A program made the translations under genes and the position numbers. Of a DNA stretch of 64,000 nt, positions 28,673-36,986 are shown piece by piece. Below the pieces are notes generated by a model. It had not been told where the DNA came from and searched no databases. It saw only the letters and a program-made list of their open reading frames with translations. The stretch is from Winogradskyella sp. J14-2. Its GTDB lineage: Bacteria > Bacteroidota > Bacteroidia > Flavobacteriales > Flavobacteriaceae. The stretch lies in NCBI RefSeq assembly GCF_001971725.1, contig NZ_CP019388.1, positions 1,922,001 through 1,986,000 of the forward strand, read 5' to 3'. Every line of letters starts with the position of its first letter. Position 1 is the first letter of the stretch.

Positions 28673-29467
28673 CTACCTTAAATGTTCACCTCCATCTACG
28701 GGAATTACTGCACCTGTGATCCAGGATGCTTCGTCCTTACTCAATAAGTAAACAGCGTTAGCCGCATCGTTAGGCGAGGTAAGTCGCTTATTTGGGTTAC
28801 GTTTTAATGTATGTTCTATTATTTTTTCACTATCTGGAATCATACGTAATGATGCTGTATCGGTTACACCAGCCTGAATACAATTTGCTTTTATACCAAA
28901 GGGAGCAAACTCTAAGGCAATATTTCTTGTAATAGCCTCTAAGGCAACTTTTGCGGCCGATACTGCTGCATAATTTTGCCAGGCTTTGGTATTACCTTCA
29001 CTTGTAAAACTCAAAATACGTGTGTCTTTTGCAAATAGTTTTGCCTCAAATAAGGCTTTAGTCCAATCGTATAAACTTATAGCCATAGCATTAATCGTTA
29101 AGGCAAAATCGTCGTTTTTAAGAACAGGGTTTTCTTGAGATACCATGGGCTTTAAATTCCCTTTTGCAACACTATGTACTAAAACTTTAATTTTACTATT
29201 AAGGCCTAGTATTGATTTCAATTCTTCTATTGTAGTTTCTCTTTTTTCGGGTTTAAATGCATCACGATTAAAAGATTTAAACTTAATATTCTCCTTTTTG
29301 ATAGATTCAAATTCAGCATTAATAGCTTCCTCTTGCATTTTTGAGTTACGATGAACAACACAAATATTCATGCCGTGTTTAGCCAGCTTTTTCGCTGTGG
29401 CTAATCCCAGACCAGAGCTTCCGCCGAGAATTAAAGCCCATTCGTTTTTATCTTGAAATTCTTTCAT
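28673..29467 (-). CDS. SDR oxidoreductase, enoyl-ACP reductase (FabL/FabI)-like
   Basis: A 264-residue Rossmann-fold protein with ALILGGSSGLGLATAKKLA (11-29) and the end VDGGEHLR. The catalytic residues are Tyr166 and Lys173 in NYAAVSAAK, spaced Y-X6-K as in FabI/FabL enoyl reductases rather than Y-X3-K of ketoreductases. It would reduce enoyl-ACP, or may be the only reductase of the pathway. A 56-base gap with two palindromes separates it from the type III PKS gene, the largest gap within the operon. Confidence 0.88.
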   Translation of the reverse strand: MKEFQDKNEWALILGGSSGLGLATAKKLAKHGMNICVVHRNSKMQEEAINAEFESIKKENIKFKSFNRDAFKPEKRETTIEELKSILGLNSKIKVLVHSVAKGNLKPMVSQENPVLKNDDFALTINAMAISLYDWTKALFEAKLFAKDTRILSFTSEGNTKAWQNYAAVSAAKVALEAITRNIALEFAPFGIKANCIQAGVTDTASLRMIPDSEKIIEHTLKRNPNKRLTSPNDAANAVYLLSKDEASWITGAVIPVDGGEHLR

Positions 29468-29489
29468 TTTTATATGTATTTATGAGATA

Positions 29490-29526
29490 CTGAAACATGT
29501 TCAGCCTGACAAAATAAATTTTGTCA
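29490..29526. promoter_or_regulatory. Two adjacent palindromes between the type III PKS and SDR genes
   Basis: tgacaaaat-aa-attttgtca (29507-29526) is a perfect 9-bp inverted repeat that includes the PKS stop codon. ctgaaacatgttcag (29490-29504) is a second palindrome around ACATGT. They could be an operator pair or an RNA stem that tunes downstream expression; there is no T run after them, so a terminator is less likely. Confidence 0.4.
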
Positions 29527-30576
29527 CCACTCTAATAAAATGCGCTGTGCTGAAAACCCAGGTCCAAAACTCAGCATTATACCTTTATCACCTTTCGGTA
29601 GGTTTCTATCCATAAAGCGTTCTAAAACATACATTACTGTGGCACTGCTCATATTGCCATAGCGTCGCAAAACTTCTTTTGTGTCGTCTATGTTTTTTCC
29701 TAAGGCACCAAATAAATCTTCAACAGTTTGTACTATTTTTTTGCCACCTGGATGAAATACCAAATGGTCTATATCCTCAATTTTTAATCCGTTTTTTGCT
29801 AAAAATGGATGAATAATTTTTGGGAAATGATCTGCAATGGTCTGAGGTACAGATTGGTCTAATACCATTTGCAAACCTGTGTTGCGTAATTTAAAACCCA
29901 TCATGTGGTCTGCATTATAAAAATGATACATGGCTTCATCCTTAATTTCTGGACCAACCTCGTCCTCATAGGACGACATAATTACGCTTGCGCAACCATC
30001 ACCAAAAATGGCCGCACTCACAACATTAACCATTGAATAGTCATTGAGTTGAAACGTTGCTGTTGGCGATTCTACCGCAATAACTACAGCGCGCTTGTTT
30101 GGGTTCGCTTTCAAAAAATTCTTTGCGTATAAAATACCCGAAACACCTGCTGCACAACCCATTTCTGTAACTGGCAATCGTACTACATCTTGTTTCATTT
30201 TTAGGCGATTTATTAAATACGCATCTAAAGATGGAATCATAATGCCTGTGCAACTCACAGTGATTATATAATCGATGTCGGTAGGTTCTAAATTGACTTT
30301 ATTTAAGGCCTTTAGTAAACTTTTCTGTGCTAATTCAATAGATGCTGTAATGTAAATTTCATTTTTTTCTTCAAACGATGTTTTAAGAAATACTTCTTCT
30401 GCATCCATTATAGAATACCGTTTATCTACAGCTGCATTTTCAAATATTTTAAGAACTTTACGCTTAAAACGTTCTTCTTGACCTTCTAGCCATAACTCGA
30501 CATAAGGTAAAATGTCCTTGGTCTCTCTTGTGTATTTTGGCAGTTGCTTTGCAACTGATGTAATTTTTACAGCCAT
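29524..30576 (-). CDS. Type III polyketide synthase (chalcone/stilbene synthase family)
   Basis: A 350-residue homodimeric enzyme that extends an acyl starter with malonyl-CoA and cyclises it to a pyrone or resorcinol without an ACP on the chain. The triad is complete: Cys141 in TEMGCAAGVSG, His275 in FHPGGKKI and Asn308 in YGNMSSATV. The C-terminal SFGPGFSAQ loop is present with Ser for the first Gly. VSCTGIMIPSLDAYLINRL is typical of bacterial alkylresorcinol/alkylpyrone synthases. It lies directly after the methyltransferase gene, an order recalling the actinobacterial PKS-methyltransferase-flavoprotein operons. The product is not predictable from sequence alone. Confidence 0.94.
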   Translation of the reverse strand: MAVKITSVAKQLPKYTRETKDILPYVELWLEGQEERFKRKVLKIFENAAVDKRYSIMDAEEVFLKTSFEEKNEIYITASIELAQKSLLKALNKVNLEPTDIDYIITVSCTGIMIPSLDAYLINRLKMKQDVVRLPVTEMGCAAGVSGILYAKNFLKANPNKRAVVIAVESPTATFQLNDYSMVNVVSAAIFGDGCASVIMSSYEDEVGPEIKDEAMYHFYNADHMMGFKLRNTGLQMVLDQSVPQTIADHFPKIIHPFLAKNGLKIEDIDHLVFHPGGKKIVQTVEDLFGALGKNIDDTKEVLRRYGNMSSATVMYVLERFMDRNLPKGDKGIMLSFGPGFSAQRILLEW

Positions 30577-31287
30577 TTAGGTTTTTATTAGCCATTGGTA
30601 ACGAAAAGCCCATTTCCAACGAATTTCTGATTTGAGATTTAATTCTTTTGATAGTTGTTTTAATTCTTCTCTTTTAAAAGCTCTTAAAATTGAGGTTAAT
30701 CCATCTTTAACAATCATAGGATTTGAAATCGCTAATCCTAATAATTTAAACAAGCCATAAGCCAATTTATTGCGATGTAAGTCGTTGATTACAATGCCTA
30801 AATTAGCGTTGGTCGCTATTGTTTGTAATAGCAAACGAATTTCTTCTTCATCAAAATGATGTAAAAACAATGTAGAAAGCGCAATATCGTATTTTAAGCG
30901 TTTAAATTCATCAGAAAATATATCCACATTGTTAAATGTCAATTCATCATAATCTAATGATAACTGGTTGGCATAATCTATAGCATCTTGATTAGCATCT
31001 ATGCCTATGAGTTTAAACTGATAGTTGTTTTGTCTTCCGAAGTTGGCAATCAACCTAAGAATATCTCCATGACCACATCCTAAATCAATAATGGTATATG
31101 TTTTGTCTTTGGGTTGCCCTTCTAATAATTGCTTTATACCTTTTAATGTAATACGATTGCCACCAAGCCACTTGTTGATTTTTCCGAGTTTATCTAGTGT
31201 ATCGCGCAACAACTCGCCCTTCATGGTAAAATCATCCATGAGTTCGGTATCCTTACTTCTATGTGTGGTATCTATAAATAAACTCAT
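30577..31287 (-). CDS. Class I SAM-dependent methyltransferase of the PKS operon
   Basis: A 236-residue soluble enzyme with SAM motif I IIDLGCGHGDILRL at about 66-79, an acidic residue in IGIDANQDAIDYA (motif II) and STLFLHHFDEEEI (motif IV region). It abuts the PKS gene (stop next to start) and overlaps the FAD gene by ATGA, so it very likely methylates the PKS product at carbon or oxygen, as tailoring methyltransferases do in phenolic-lipid operons. Confidence 0.88.
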   Translation of the reverse strand: MSLFIDTTHRSKDTELMDDFTMKGELLRDTLDKLGKINKWLGGNRITLKGIKQLLEGQPKDKTYTIIDLGCGHGDILRLIANFGRQNNYQFKLIGIDANQDAIDYANQLSLDYDELTFNNVDIFSDEFKRLKYDIALSTLFLHHFDEEEIRLLLQTIATNANLGIVINDLHRNKLAYGLFKLLGLAISNPMIVKDGLTSILRAFKREELKQLSKELNLKSEIRWKWAFRYQWLIKT

Positions 31288-32411
31288 TTTACTTGCATTG
31301 GTTTACCATGTGTCATTTTAATTATCTGTGGTATTAGAAACGGAAACCACCTTAATAGCATCAATAATTTTGGTGCTAACCAATCTTGCCTAAATAAATG
31401 AGCAATGGTATGTCCCGCTTTAAGCCGCAAACTAAAGGTACTTTGCCAACGCTTGCTGTACTCTTTTTCTAGCTCTAAACGTGTTGTGATTTTTTTTTGA
31501 AGATACGCAATAATCAAATCTGATGCTAATTGTGCACTTCTTATTGCCATTGCCATTCCGTTGCCGCACAATGGATGAATCATACCTGCGGTATCGCCAC
31601 ACATTAAAATGTGGTTTTCGACCGGACTTTTAGTTTTAAAAGAAATCTGACTTATGGTTAATGGCTTTTCAAACTCTGGTTTAGAATTTTTAAATACGGC
31701 TTTTAACTCCGAGTTTTTAAAAAGAACATCCTCTTGAAAGGCTTTAATATCCTTATGCTTTTTAAAGGCTTCAAAATTTGTAATATAACATAAATTGATG
31801 TGATTGTTTTCAACCTTAGACACTCCGCAATAACCACCTTTAAAATTATGAAGGGCAACCTTGTCGTTTGGGAATTTGCCAGATACATGTATTTTCACAC
31901 CCAGATAAGGTGACTTTTTTTTAATAAAATCGCGTTGAAACTGCACATCTAAATTAGAGCGTTTACCAAAAGCTCCGATGACAATTTTAGACCTAAGAAT
32001 TTGGTTAGATTTTGTCTCTACTATAAACGCATTGGCATTAAAGATTACATCAACAACAAGATCTTGAAGCACCAAAGCTCCATCTTTAAGTGCTAATTGA
32101 TACAGCTGATAATCCATTTCATAACGACTCATCCCAAAACCACCTAAAGGTAATTTTGCTTCTATTTTCTTGTTGTTATGCGTGGTTAACTCGAACTTAG
32201 AAATGCGTTTTGCACCAAAATCGTACGGATTGAAACCCAAAGCATTTAAATATGGCAAGACTTCATTTGAAATATATTCACCACAAACTTTATGTTTGGG
32301 GTAAGCGTTTTTTTCGATAAGTAGTACTTTAAATTTAGCTTGTGATAAATGAATTGCACTTGCTAATCCTGCTAATCCACCACCTACAATAATAACATCA
32401 AATTGTTGCAT
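31284..32411 (-). CDS. FAD-dependent oxidoreductase/monooxygenase (geranylgeranyl-reductase-like)
   Basis: A 375-residue flavoprotein with the dinucleotide motif DVIIVGGGLAGLASAIHL at 5-22, ending in the acidic residue of LLIEK, and the second FAD motif CGDTAGMIHPLCGNGMAMAI. PKHKVCGEYIS is typical of the geranylgeranyl reductase/halogenase-like subgroup. In phenolic-lipid operons such enzymes hydroxylate the ring to give quinols; reduction of double bonds is an alternative. Its stop overlaps the methyltransferase start. Confidence 0.88.
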   Translation of the reverse strand: MQQFDVIIVGGGLAGLASAIHLSQAKFKVLLIEKNAYPKHKVCGEYISNEVLPYLNALGFNPYDFGAKRISKFELTTHNNKKIEAKLPLGGFGMSRYEMDYQLYQLALKDGALVLQDLVVDVIFNANAFIVETKSNQILRSKIVIGAFGKRSNLDVQFQRDFIKKKSPYLGVKIHVSGKFPNDKVALHNFKGGYCGVSKVENNHINLCYITNFEAFKKHKDIKAFQEDVLFKNSELKAVFKNSKPEFEKPLTISQISFKTKSPVENHILMCGDTAGMIHPLCGNGMAMAIRSAQLASDLIIAYLQKKITTRLELEKEYSKRWQSTFSLRLKAGHTIAHLFRQDWLAPKLLMLLRWFPFLIPQIIKMTHGKPMQVK

Positions 32412-32417
32412 TGTCTT

Positions 32418-32927
32418 CTACAGGTCTTGATAATGAACGACGGTTATTTTTACTGTTTTTCCCAACACAAAACTGCCGCCACCAACACCAAAATCCTTTC
32501 GGTTAATTTCAAAATTGGCAGTGATTTTATAGTAACCCTTTATCTTTTGAAGCATAACAGGTATGCTAATCGTTTTTGTTTTTCCTTTGATAGTAAGATT
32601 GGCAACAACCTCAAAAGAACCTGTGTCTAGTTTATTGATTTTGGTGCTTTTTAAGGCAATGGATTTATGTTTTTCTGCATCAAAATAATCTTCTTTTAGA
32701 ATATGTTCATCTCTACTATCAATACCTGTTTCAATGGATTTAACCTCAATGGTACTTGTAATACGCTCTAATCTTCCTTCCTTAGAAATATTGGCCTGGA
32801 TTGCAAACGTGTTAAAATGGCCATCTACATTGACGCCTACATTTTTAATAACAAAATCAATACTTGACTCTTGGGTATATCCAATAAAATATAAACAAAT
32901 AAAGAAGAGCGTTATAAAGCGTTGCAT
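32418..32927 (-). CDS. YceI-family periplasmic lipid-binding protein
   Basis: A 169-residue exported protein (signal peptide QRFITLFFICLYFIGYTQ) with the YceI lipocalin-like barrel: FVIKNVGVNVDGHFNTF, SIETGIDSRDEHILKEDYFDAEKH, ANLTIKGKTKTISIPV and EINRKDFGVG. Structurally known YceI proteins hold isoprenoid quinone-type lipids. It is the first gene of the biosynthetic operon, six bases before the flavoprotein gene, which suggests it carries the amphiphilic product or a quinone partner in the periplasm. Confidence 0.88.
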   Translation of the reverse strand: MQRFITLFFICLYFIGYTQESSIDFVIKNVGVNVDGHFNTFAIQANISKEGRLERITSTIEVKSIETGIDSRDEHILKEDYFDAEKHKSIALKSTKINKLDTGSFEVVANLTIKGKTKTISIPVMLQKIKGYYKITANFEINRKDFGVGGGSFVLGKTVKITVVHYQDL

Positions 32928-32993
32928 AGATAGAAAAATTTCTTTGTTAAGTTACTGCACAATTAAAACAACTTAAAACCATTTAACGTTTTT

Positions 32994-33443
32994 CTAGAGC
33001 ACCTCTAAAATTGAAATTTCTTGATTTCTAAATTGAATTGCGTCTCCCTTGCTTTTAGCCACGAGTAATTTACCCATTGGAGTTGCTGGCGAAATAGCAT
33101 AAAACTGTTGACTATTAGTCTTTAATTCTCCTACGCTAACAGCCATAAAATAATTTGCTTGTGAGGTAAAAACAATACTCCCAAGAGTTACAATAGTAGT
33201 CTCTATTTCAGGATTGATTTTATGTAGTAATTTGAATTGCTTTTGGATATCAGCTAATTGCTGTCCTGCTTTTTCTCGCTCCAATTGAAGCATCGCTCTT
33301 CCTGTTTCGTGCTTATCACCAGCACTACTTTTGGTTTCAGATAAAAGACTGTTTTGAATATCCGTAATGGTCTTTTGAATAACTTTTAAACGTTGGTTTA
33401 ATAGTTCTTCACATTTACAATATAGGTTTTGCTTAAGGCTCAT
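32994..33443 (-). CDS. GreA/GreB C-terminal-like protein with coiled coil
   Basis: A protein of 149 residues starting at ATG 33443 (MSLKQNLYCKCEELL), chosen because it overlaps the flavoprotein stop as ATGA; the longer frame would run 75 bases into that gene. An N-terminal helical hairpin (about 5-75; SSAGDKHETGRAMLQLEREKAG) precedes a small beta domain (LGSIVFTSQANYFMAVSVGEL, ISPATPMGKLL) like the FKBP-like domain of GreA/Rnk. Such proteins bind RNA polymerase. I recall flavobacterial homologues being labelled 3-oxoacyl-ACP synthase, but no thiolase motif exists here. Confidence 0.75.
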   Translation of the reverse strand: MSLKQNLYCKCEELLNQRLKVIQKTITDIQNSLLSETKSSAGDKHETGRAMLQLEREKAGQQLADIQKQFKLLHKINPEIETTIVTLGSIVFTSQANYFMAVSVGELKTNSQQFYAISPATPMGKLLVAKSKGDAIQFRNQEISILEVL

Positions 33444-34555
33444 TCTAATAAGTCTGCTAAGTCTCTGCCAACTATGCTTCCAATAGCGACTCCCATGCCT
33501 CCTAAACGTACACCACAATAGACGTTATTACTTAATTGCTTTACAATAGATTTTTTTTGTTGCCCAACACCCATAATGCCAGACCAGCGATGGTCAATCT
33601 CAAAATCAATGTTAGGTATTATTGTGGTTTTTAATAATTCTTCTAATTTATCTTGAATGATTGTGGTTTCACCAAATTCTGAAGTTTCTTCAGCTTTAAA
33701 ATCGAGATTTCGTCCACCACCAAATAGGATTCTGTTATCTATATTTCTAAAATAATAATAGCCTTTATCTAAATGAAACGTTCCTTTGATTTGAAGATTA
33801 TCTATTGGTTTTGTAACTAAAACCTGGGCTCTAGCTGGTTTAACAGGTTGCTTTATTAATTGTGATGCAAAGCCATTGGTTGCAATTAGTACCTTATTAG
33901 ATTTTAAGTCAAAATTTAAGGTCCTAATATGTACTACGTCATTATAATCTTCAATAGCTTTAACTTGGCAATTATTTAAAATTTTTACTCCTGAGCTTAT
34001 GGCTTTTCTTAAAAGTGCATCCATCATTTTACCAGTATCTATCTGACCTTCAAACTTATTAAAACTTACTTTTTTCTTAATGTTTTTAAATTTGAAATGG
34101 TTATCAACAAATGAAAACACATTAGTGTTAAAGATGGGATAAAGTAGCTTATTTACCTTTTCTTGATTGTTTAAGCAGCTACTGTAGAGTTCATTATCAG
34201 AATCTAAAAATAATTCATAACCACCTAATTCTTTATAGTCTATGGTATGATCTCCCAATGTTTCACGAAGTAATTGTAAGCCGTTAATTCGTTTTTTAAT
34301 GAGATCAACCACCTCATCTTCTGAATGACTTTTTAGATCATCCATTATTTCACTAAGGCTTCCAAAACAAGCAAAACCTGCATTTTTAGTACTGGCTCCT
34401 TGTGGTAGCATTCCTTTTTCAAGAATCAACACTCTAGAATTTGGGTGTTGCTCTTTTAGTCGTATTGCACAACTAAGTCCAACAATTCCGCTACCAATAA
34501 CTGTGAAGTCTACATTAGATAACCACGTTTTTATTTCCCAATACGATAAATTCAT
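33440..34555 (-). CDS. FAD-dependent amine/D-amino acid oxidoreductase (DAO family)
   Basis: A 371-residue flavoprotein with FTVIGSGIVGLSCAIRL at about 17-33 and LILEKGMLPQGASTKNAGFACFG, the DAO-fold FAD pattern, and a C-terminal DHRWSGIMGVG...CGVRLGGMGVAIGS. It oxidises an amine or hydroxy acid substrate, unspecified here. Its start follows a terminator, and it is translationally coupled to the GreA-like gene downstream. Confidence 0.85.
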   Translation of the reverse strand: MNLSYWEIKTWLSNVDFTVIGSGIVGLSCAIRLKEQHPNSRVLILEKGMLPQGASTKNAGFACFGSLSEIMDDLKSHSEDEVVDLIKKRINGLQLLRETLGDHTIDYKELGGYELFLDSDNELYSSCLNNQEKVNKLLYPIFNTNVFSFVDNHFKFKNIKKKVSFNKFEGQIDTGKMMDALLRKAISSGVKILNNCQVKAIEDYNDVVHIRTLNFDLKSNKVLIATNGFASQLIKQPVKPARAQVLVTKPIDNLQIKGTFHLDKGYYYFRNIDNRILFGGGRNLDFKAEETSEFGETTIIQDKLEELLKTTIIPNIDFEIDHRWSGIMGVGQQKKSIVKQLSNNVYCGVRLGGMGVAIGSIVGRDLADLLE

Positions 34556-34561
34556 AGTATA

Positions 34562-34591
34562 AAAAAAGCTCCTAAATTTAGGAGCTTTTTT
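34562..34591 (-). terminator. Terminator after the reprolysin-like protease gene
   Basis: A near-perfect palindrome aaaaaagctcctaaa / tttaggagctttttt lies 17 bases past the protease stop; on the minus strand it ends in a T run. Confidence 0.9.
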
Positions 34592-34607
34592 GTTAATTAT
34601 TAATCAT

Positions 34608-36815
34608 TTACTCTATAACTATTTTTTTAATGGCCTTTTGAGGTCCGTCTGAAATACTTAATAAATAAACACCAGATTGTGCGTTATTAAGCCTAATAAC
34701 TTCTTCAAATCTACTTGCATTATTAAATAAATTCGAATAAATTTTTCTTCCTCTAACATCATAAACTTCTAATGCAATATCCTCTCCAGATTTTGGGTTA
34801 AACTCTACATTAAATTCTCCATTGTTTGGATTTGGATAAATACTTAGATTCTCTAATTCAAATTCATTTACCGATAACGGATCGGTAATAGAAAATGTGT
34901 TTGAAACTGCATAAAAGATATTATCTGCTGCTTCAACAAGAACCCTTGCGTTAGATGTGTTAGCAATATTAGGTACTGTAATGGTGGCAGTGCCCGTGTT
35001 AGGTACGCTTGAGGCTAATGTTGTAAACGATAGCCCACCATTGGTAGTCAATAAAATATTTACTGCTTGGCAGTTAATTGGCAGTGAGCTTGACTGACCA
35101 ACCACCCAACTGACGTCTTGAGTTGAAGCTGCTGGCCAAGATGAAATATTGTTTACAGTAAAAGGTGTTGAAAAAATTTGAACAGTTACTATCATCTCAT
35201 CAGAATCTGTTGCTGCACCACCTGCTTCATTATCTCTTACCGTGAGAGAAAAATTCATGGTTCTTCCAACTGATGGTAAAACTTCCCAAGTAGAAGATAA
35301 AGAGCCAGATAATACTGTATTTAAAGTAGGCATGTATCGATCTGGAGATGTAGATGGGTCTAAAGACCTAAATAAAGGTCCACCAGAATTTGTAGGTTGC
35401 GGAGGCATAGTAGCTGGAGTTGCATCAGTTTGCTCCCAACAATAGGTTAGACCAGATGCTGTATCTACATCAGTTGCAGAGCCTCTAAGAACAAACGCTG
35501 TAGATATAGGGATAGTATAATCTGGACCAGCATTGGCTATAGGTGCCACATTATTAGTAGAACTACTAGCAAAGCAAGTACTACTGGGTCCTGCTGATAT
35601 ATTGGCCCACATTTCTTTTATATTTTCGCCATGAAAATAATCATCACTATTATTTTGAATATTTGGTGCGCATATACCTGCGTATCCCATGATAGTAGAA
35701 GCGCTTCCTGGCTCTACAGACACACTAGAACGTTGGCAGTTATTATTTTGAGTATGATTACCGCCAAATTGATGACCTATTTCATGGGCTACATAATCTA
35801 CATCAAATGCATCTCCAACAGGTGCAGGTAAACCGGTTACACCTCTGGCTTTATTTGCCGTACAAGGTGAGCGTAGCTGAGCTATACCTCCTCCACCTGT
35901 ACTAAAAACATGCCCTATATCATAGTTAGCTGGCCCAATGACATTATCGCAAGTTGTTTGGTTCTCACCAAGCATCGTTACACCGTTATTATTAGTATAC
36001 GGATCTGTAGCACTATTAAGAAAGATGATATCTGTATTGTTTGCGATAATAACCATTGTAAGGCCTAAATCCCTTTCGTAAACACCATTTACCCTACTCA
36101 TTGTTGTGTTCATGGCTGCCAGAGCATCTGCCACAGTGCCACCGTGAAACTGGGCGTATTCGCCCGTACATGCCAAAGCAAGGCGATATGTTCTTAATGT
36201 GCCGTCATTAGCATTTTTAAGTCTTACTAAGTCTTTATCAGAAATTCTAAAATCTGCTGGATCATACTCTGTTTCGCAAACAAAATTACTTCGTGGGCCA
36301 TCCTCAATAGAATTTATAAAAGTTATGTATGTTTTTAAATCTTGTGTATAAGGTTCTATAAAAACAGTTTTTCTTTGTGATAGTATCATACCACTAAAGC
36401 CCTTTTGTGGCGATATACTAAATCTCATTACAGCTGCCGGATTGTCTATTCCTTTTCCAACAAAAGATCTTATTTCAGGGAACTGCGATTGTAGATTATG
36501 CTCCATTACAGAAGCCTCTTGTACTAGGTAAGACTCTGGCTCCCCTTTGTGATTTGGAAATTGTAATACTATGCCTTGATTTTTGGTTGATGATTGACGC
36601 TGAGGTGCATTGATTAATTTTTGCTTTAGAGCCTCAATATTAAGACCTATTAGAATAGAATATTTTGGTTTAGGTTTATAAAATATTATTTCTTCATTTT
36701 CAATTTTACCTTTATAAATTGACCATACATTTTCGTTTTCTTGTGCACTTACTATAGACACAAAAAATAATGTCAACAAAATGCTTAAAAGGGATTTTGG
36801 GTAATTCTTTTTCAT
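34608..36815 (-). CDS. Secreted reprolysin-like metallopeptidase with T9SS sorting domain
   Basis: A 735-residue secreted protease. A signal peptide (about 1-24) and propeptide (to about 195, with NFVCETE that might act as a cysteine switch) precede a metzincin domain with the zinc motif HEIGHQFGGNH (344-354) and a following MGYAGICA Met-turn. An Ig/PKD-like region (ANAGPDYTIPISTAFVLRGSA, about 430-550), another beta domain, and a type A T9SS domain (SIYPNPNNGEFNVEFNP to the end) complete it. It is probably released or surface-bound and digests proteins. Confidence 0.92.
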   Translation of the reverse strand: MKKNYPKSLLSILLTLFFVSIVSAQENENVWSIYKGKIENEEIIFYKPKPKYSILIGLNIEALKQKLINAPQRQSSTKNQGIVLQFPNHKGEPESYLVQEASVMEHNLQSQFPEIRSFVGKGIDNPAAVMRFSISPQKGFSGMILSQRKTVFIEPYTQDLKTYITFINSIEDGPRSNFVCETEYDPADFRISDKDLVRLKNANDGTLRTYRLALACTGEYAQFHGGTVADALAAMNTTMSRVNGVYERDLGLTMVIIANNTDIIFLNSATDPYTNNNGVTMLGENQTTCDNVIGPANYDIGHVFSTGGGGIAQLRSPCTANKARGVTGLPAPVGDAFDVDYVAHEIGHQFGGNHTQNNNCQRSSVSVEPGSASTIMGYAGICAPNIQNNSDDYFHGENIKEMWANISAGPSSTCFASSSTNNVAPIANAGPDYTIPISTAFVLRGSATDVDTASGLTYCWEQTDATPATMPPQPTNSGGPLFRSLDPSTSPDRYMPTLNTVLSGSLSSTWEVLPSVGRTMNFSLTVRDNEAGGAATDSDEMIVTVQIFSTPFTVNNISSWPAASTQDVSWVVGQSSSLPINCQAVNILLTTNGGLSFTTLASSVPNTGTATITVPNIANTSNARVLVEAADNIFYAVSNTFSITDPLSVNEFELENLSIYPNPNNGEFNVEFNPKSGEDIALEVYDVRGRKIYSNLFNNASRFEEVIRLNNAQSGVYLLSISDGPQKAIKKIVIE

Positions 36816-36957
36816 TGTAGAGCAGTTTTAATTTTATAATCAAAGGTATTGGTTATCTAAAAACTTTACAATAAAAAGCGATTTTCTTTAAGGTATTCGT
36901 AAACTAAATGTAAATTTTCAAAATACATTAAACACCTTATAGAGGTTCTGGGTATTA

Positions 36958-36986
36958 AAAAAAGCGACCTCTTTGGTCGCTTTTCA
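36958..36986 (-). terminator. Terminator directly after accC
   Basis: aaaagcgacc / ggtcgctttt, a 10-bp stem with a 5-base loop, lies two bases from the accC stop and ends in a T run on the minus strand. Confidence 0.9.

Noticed and set aside
29524-30576. Reading the type III PKS as a FabH
   Set aside because: The His and Asn contexts (FHPGGKKI, YGNMSSATV) and the C-terminal GPG loop are those of chalcone/stilbene synthases; a true fabH lies at 38933-39931.
23874-32927. Calling the cluster a flexirubin/aryl polyene cluster
   Set aside because: No aryl ammonia-lyase, no DarA/DarB pair and no multiple ketosynthases are present; the type III PKS is not part of those clusters.
36816-36957. Hidden small gene upstream of the reprolysin gene
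   Set aside because: Only AT-rich sequence without a start-stop frame of note or a -7 box match that I could support.
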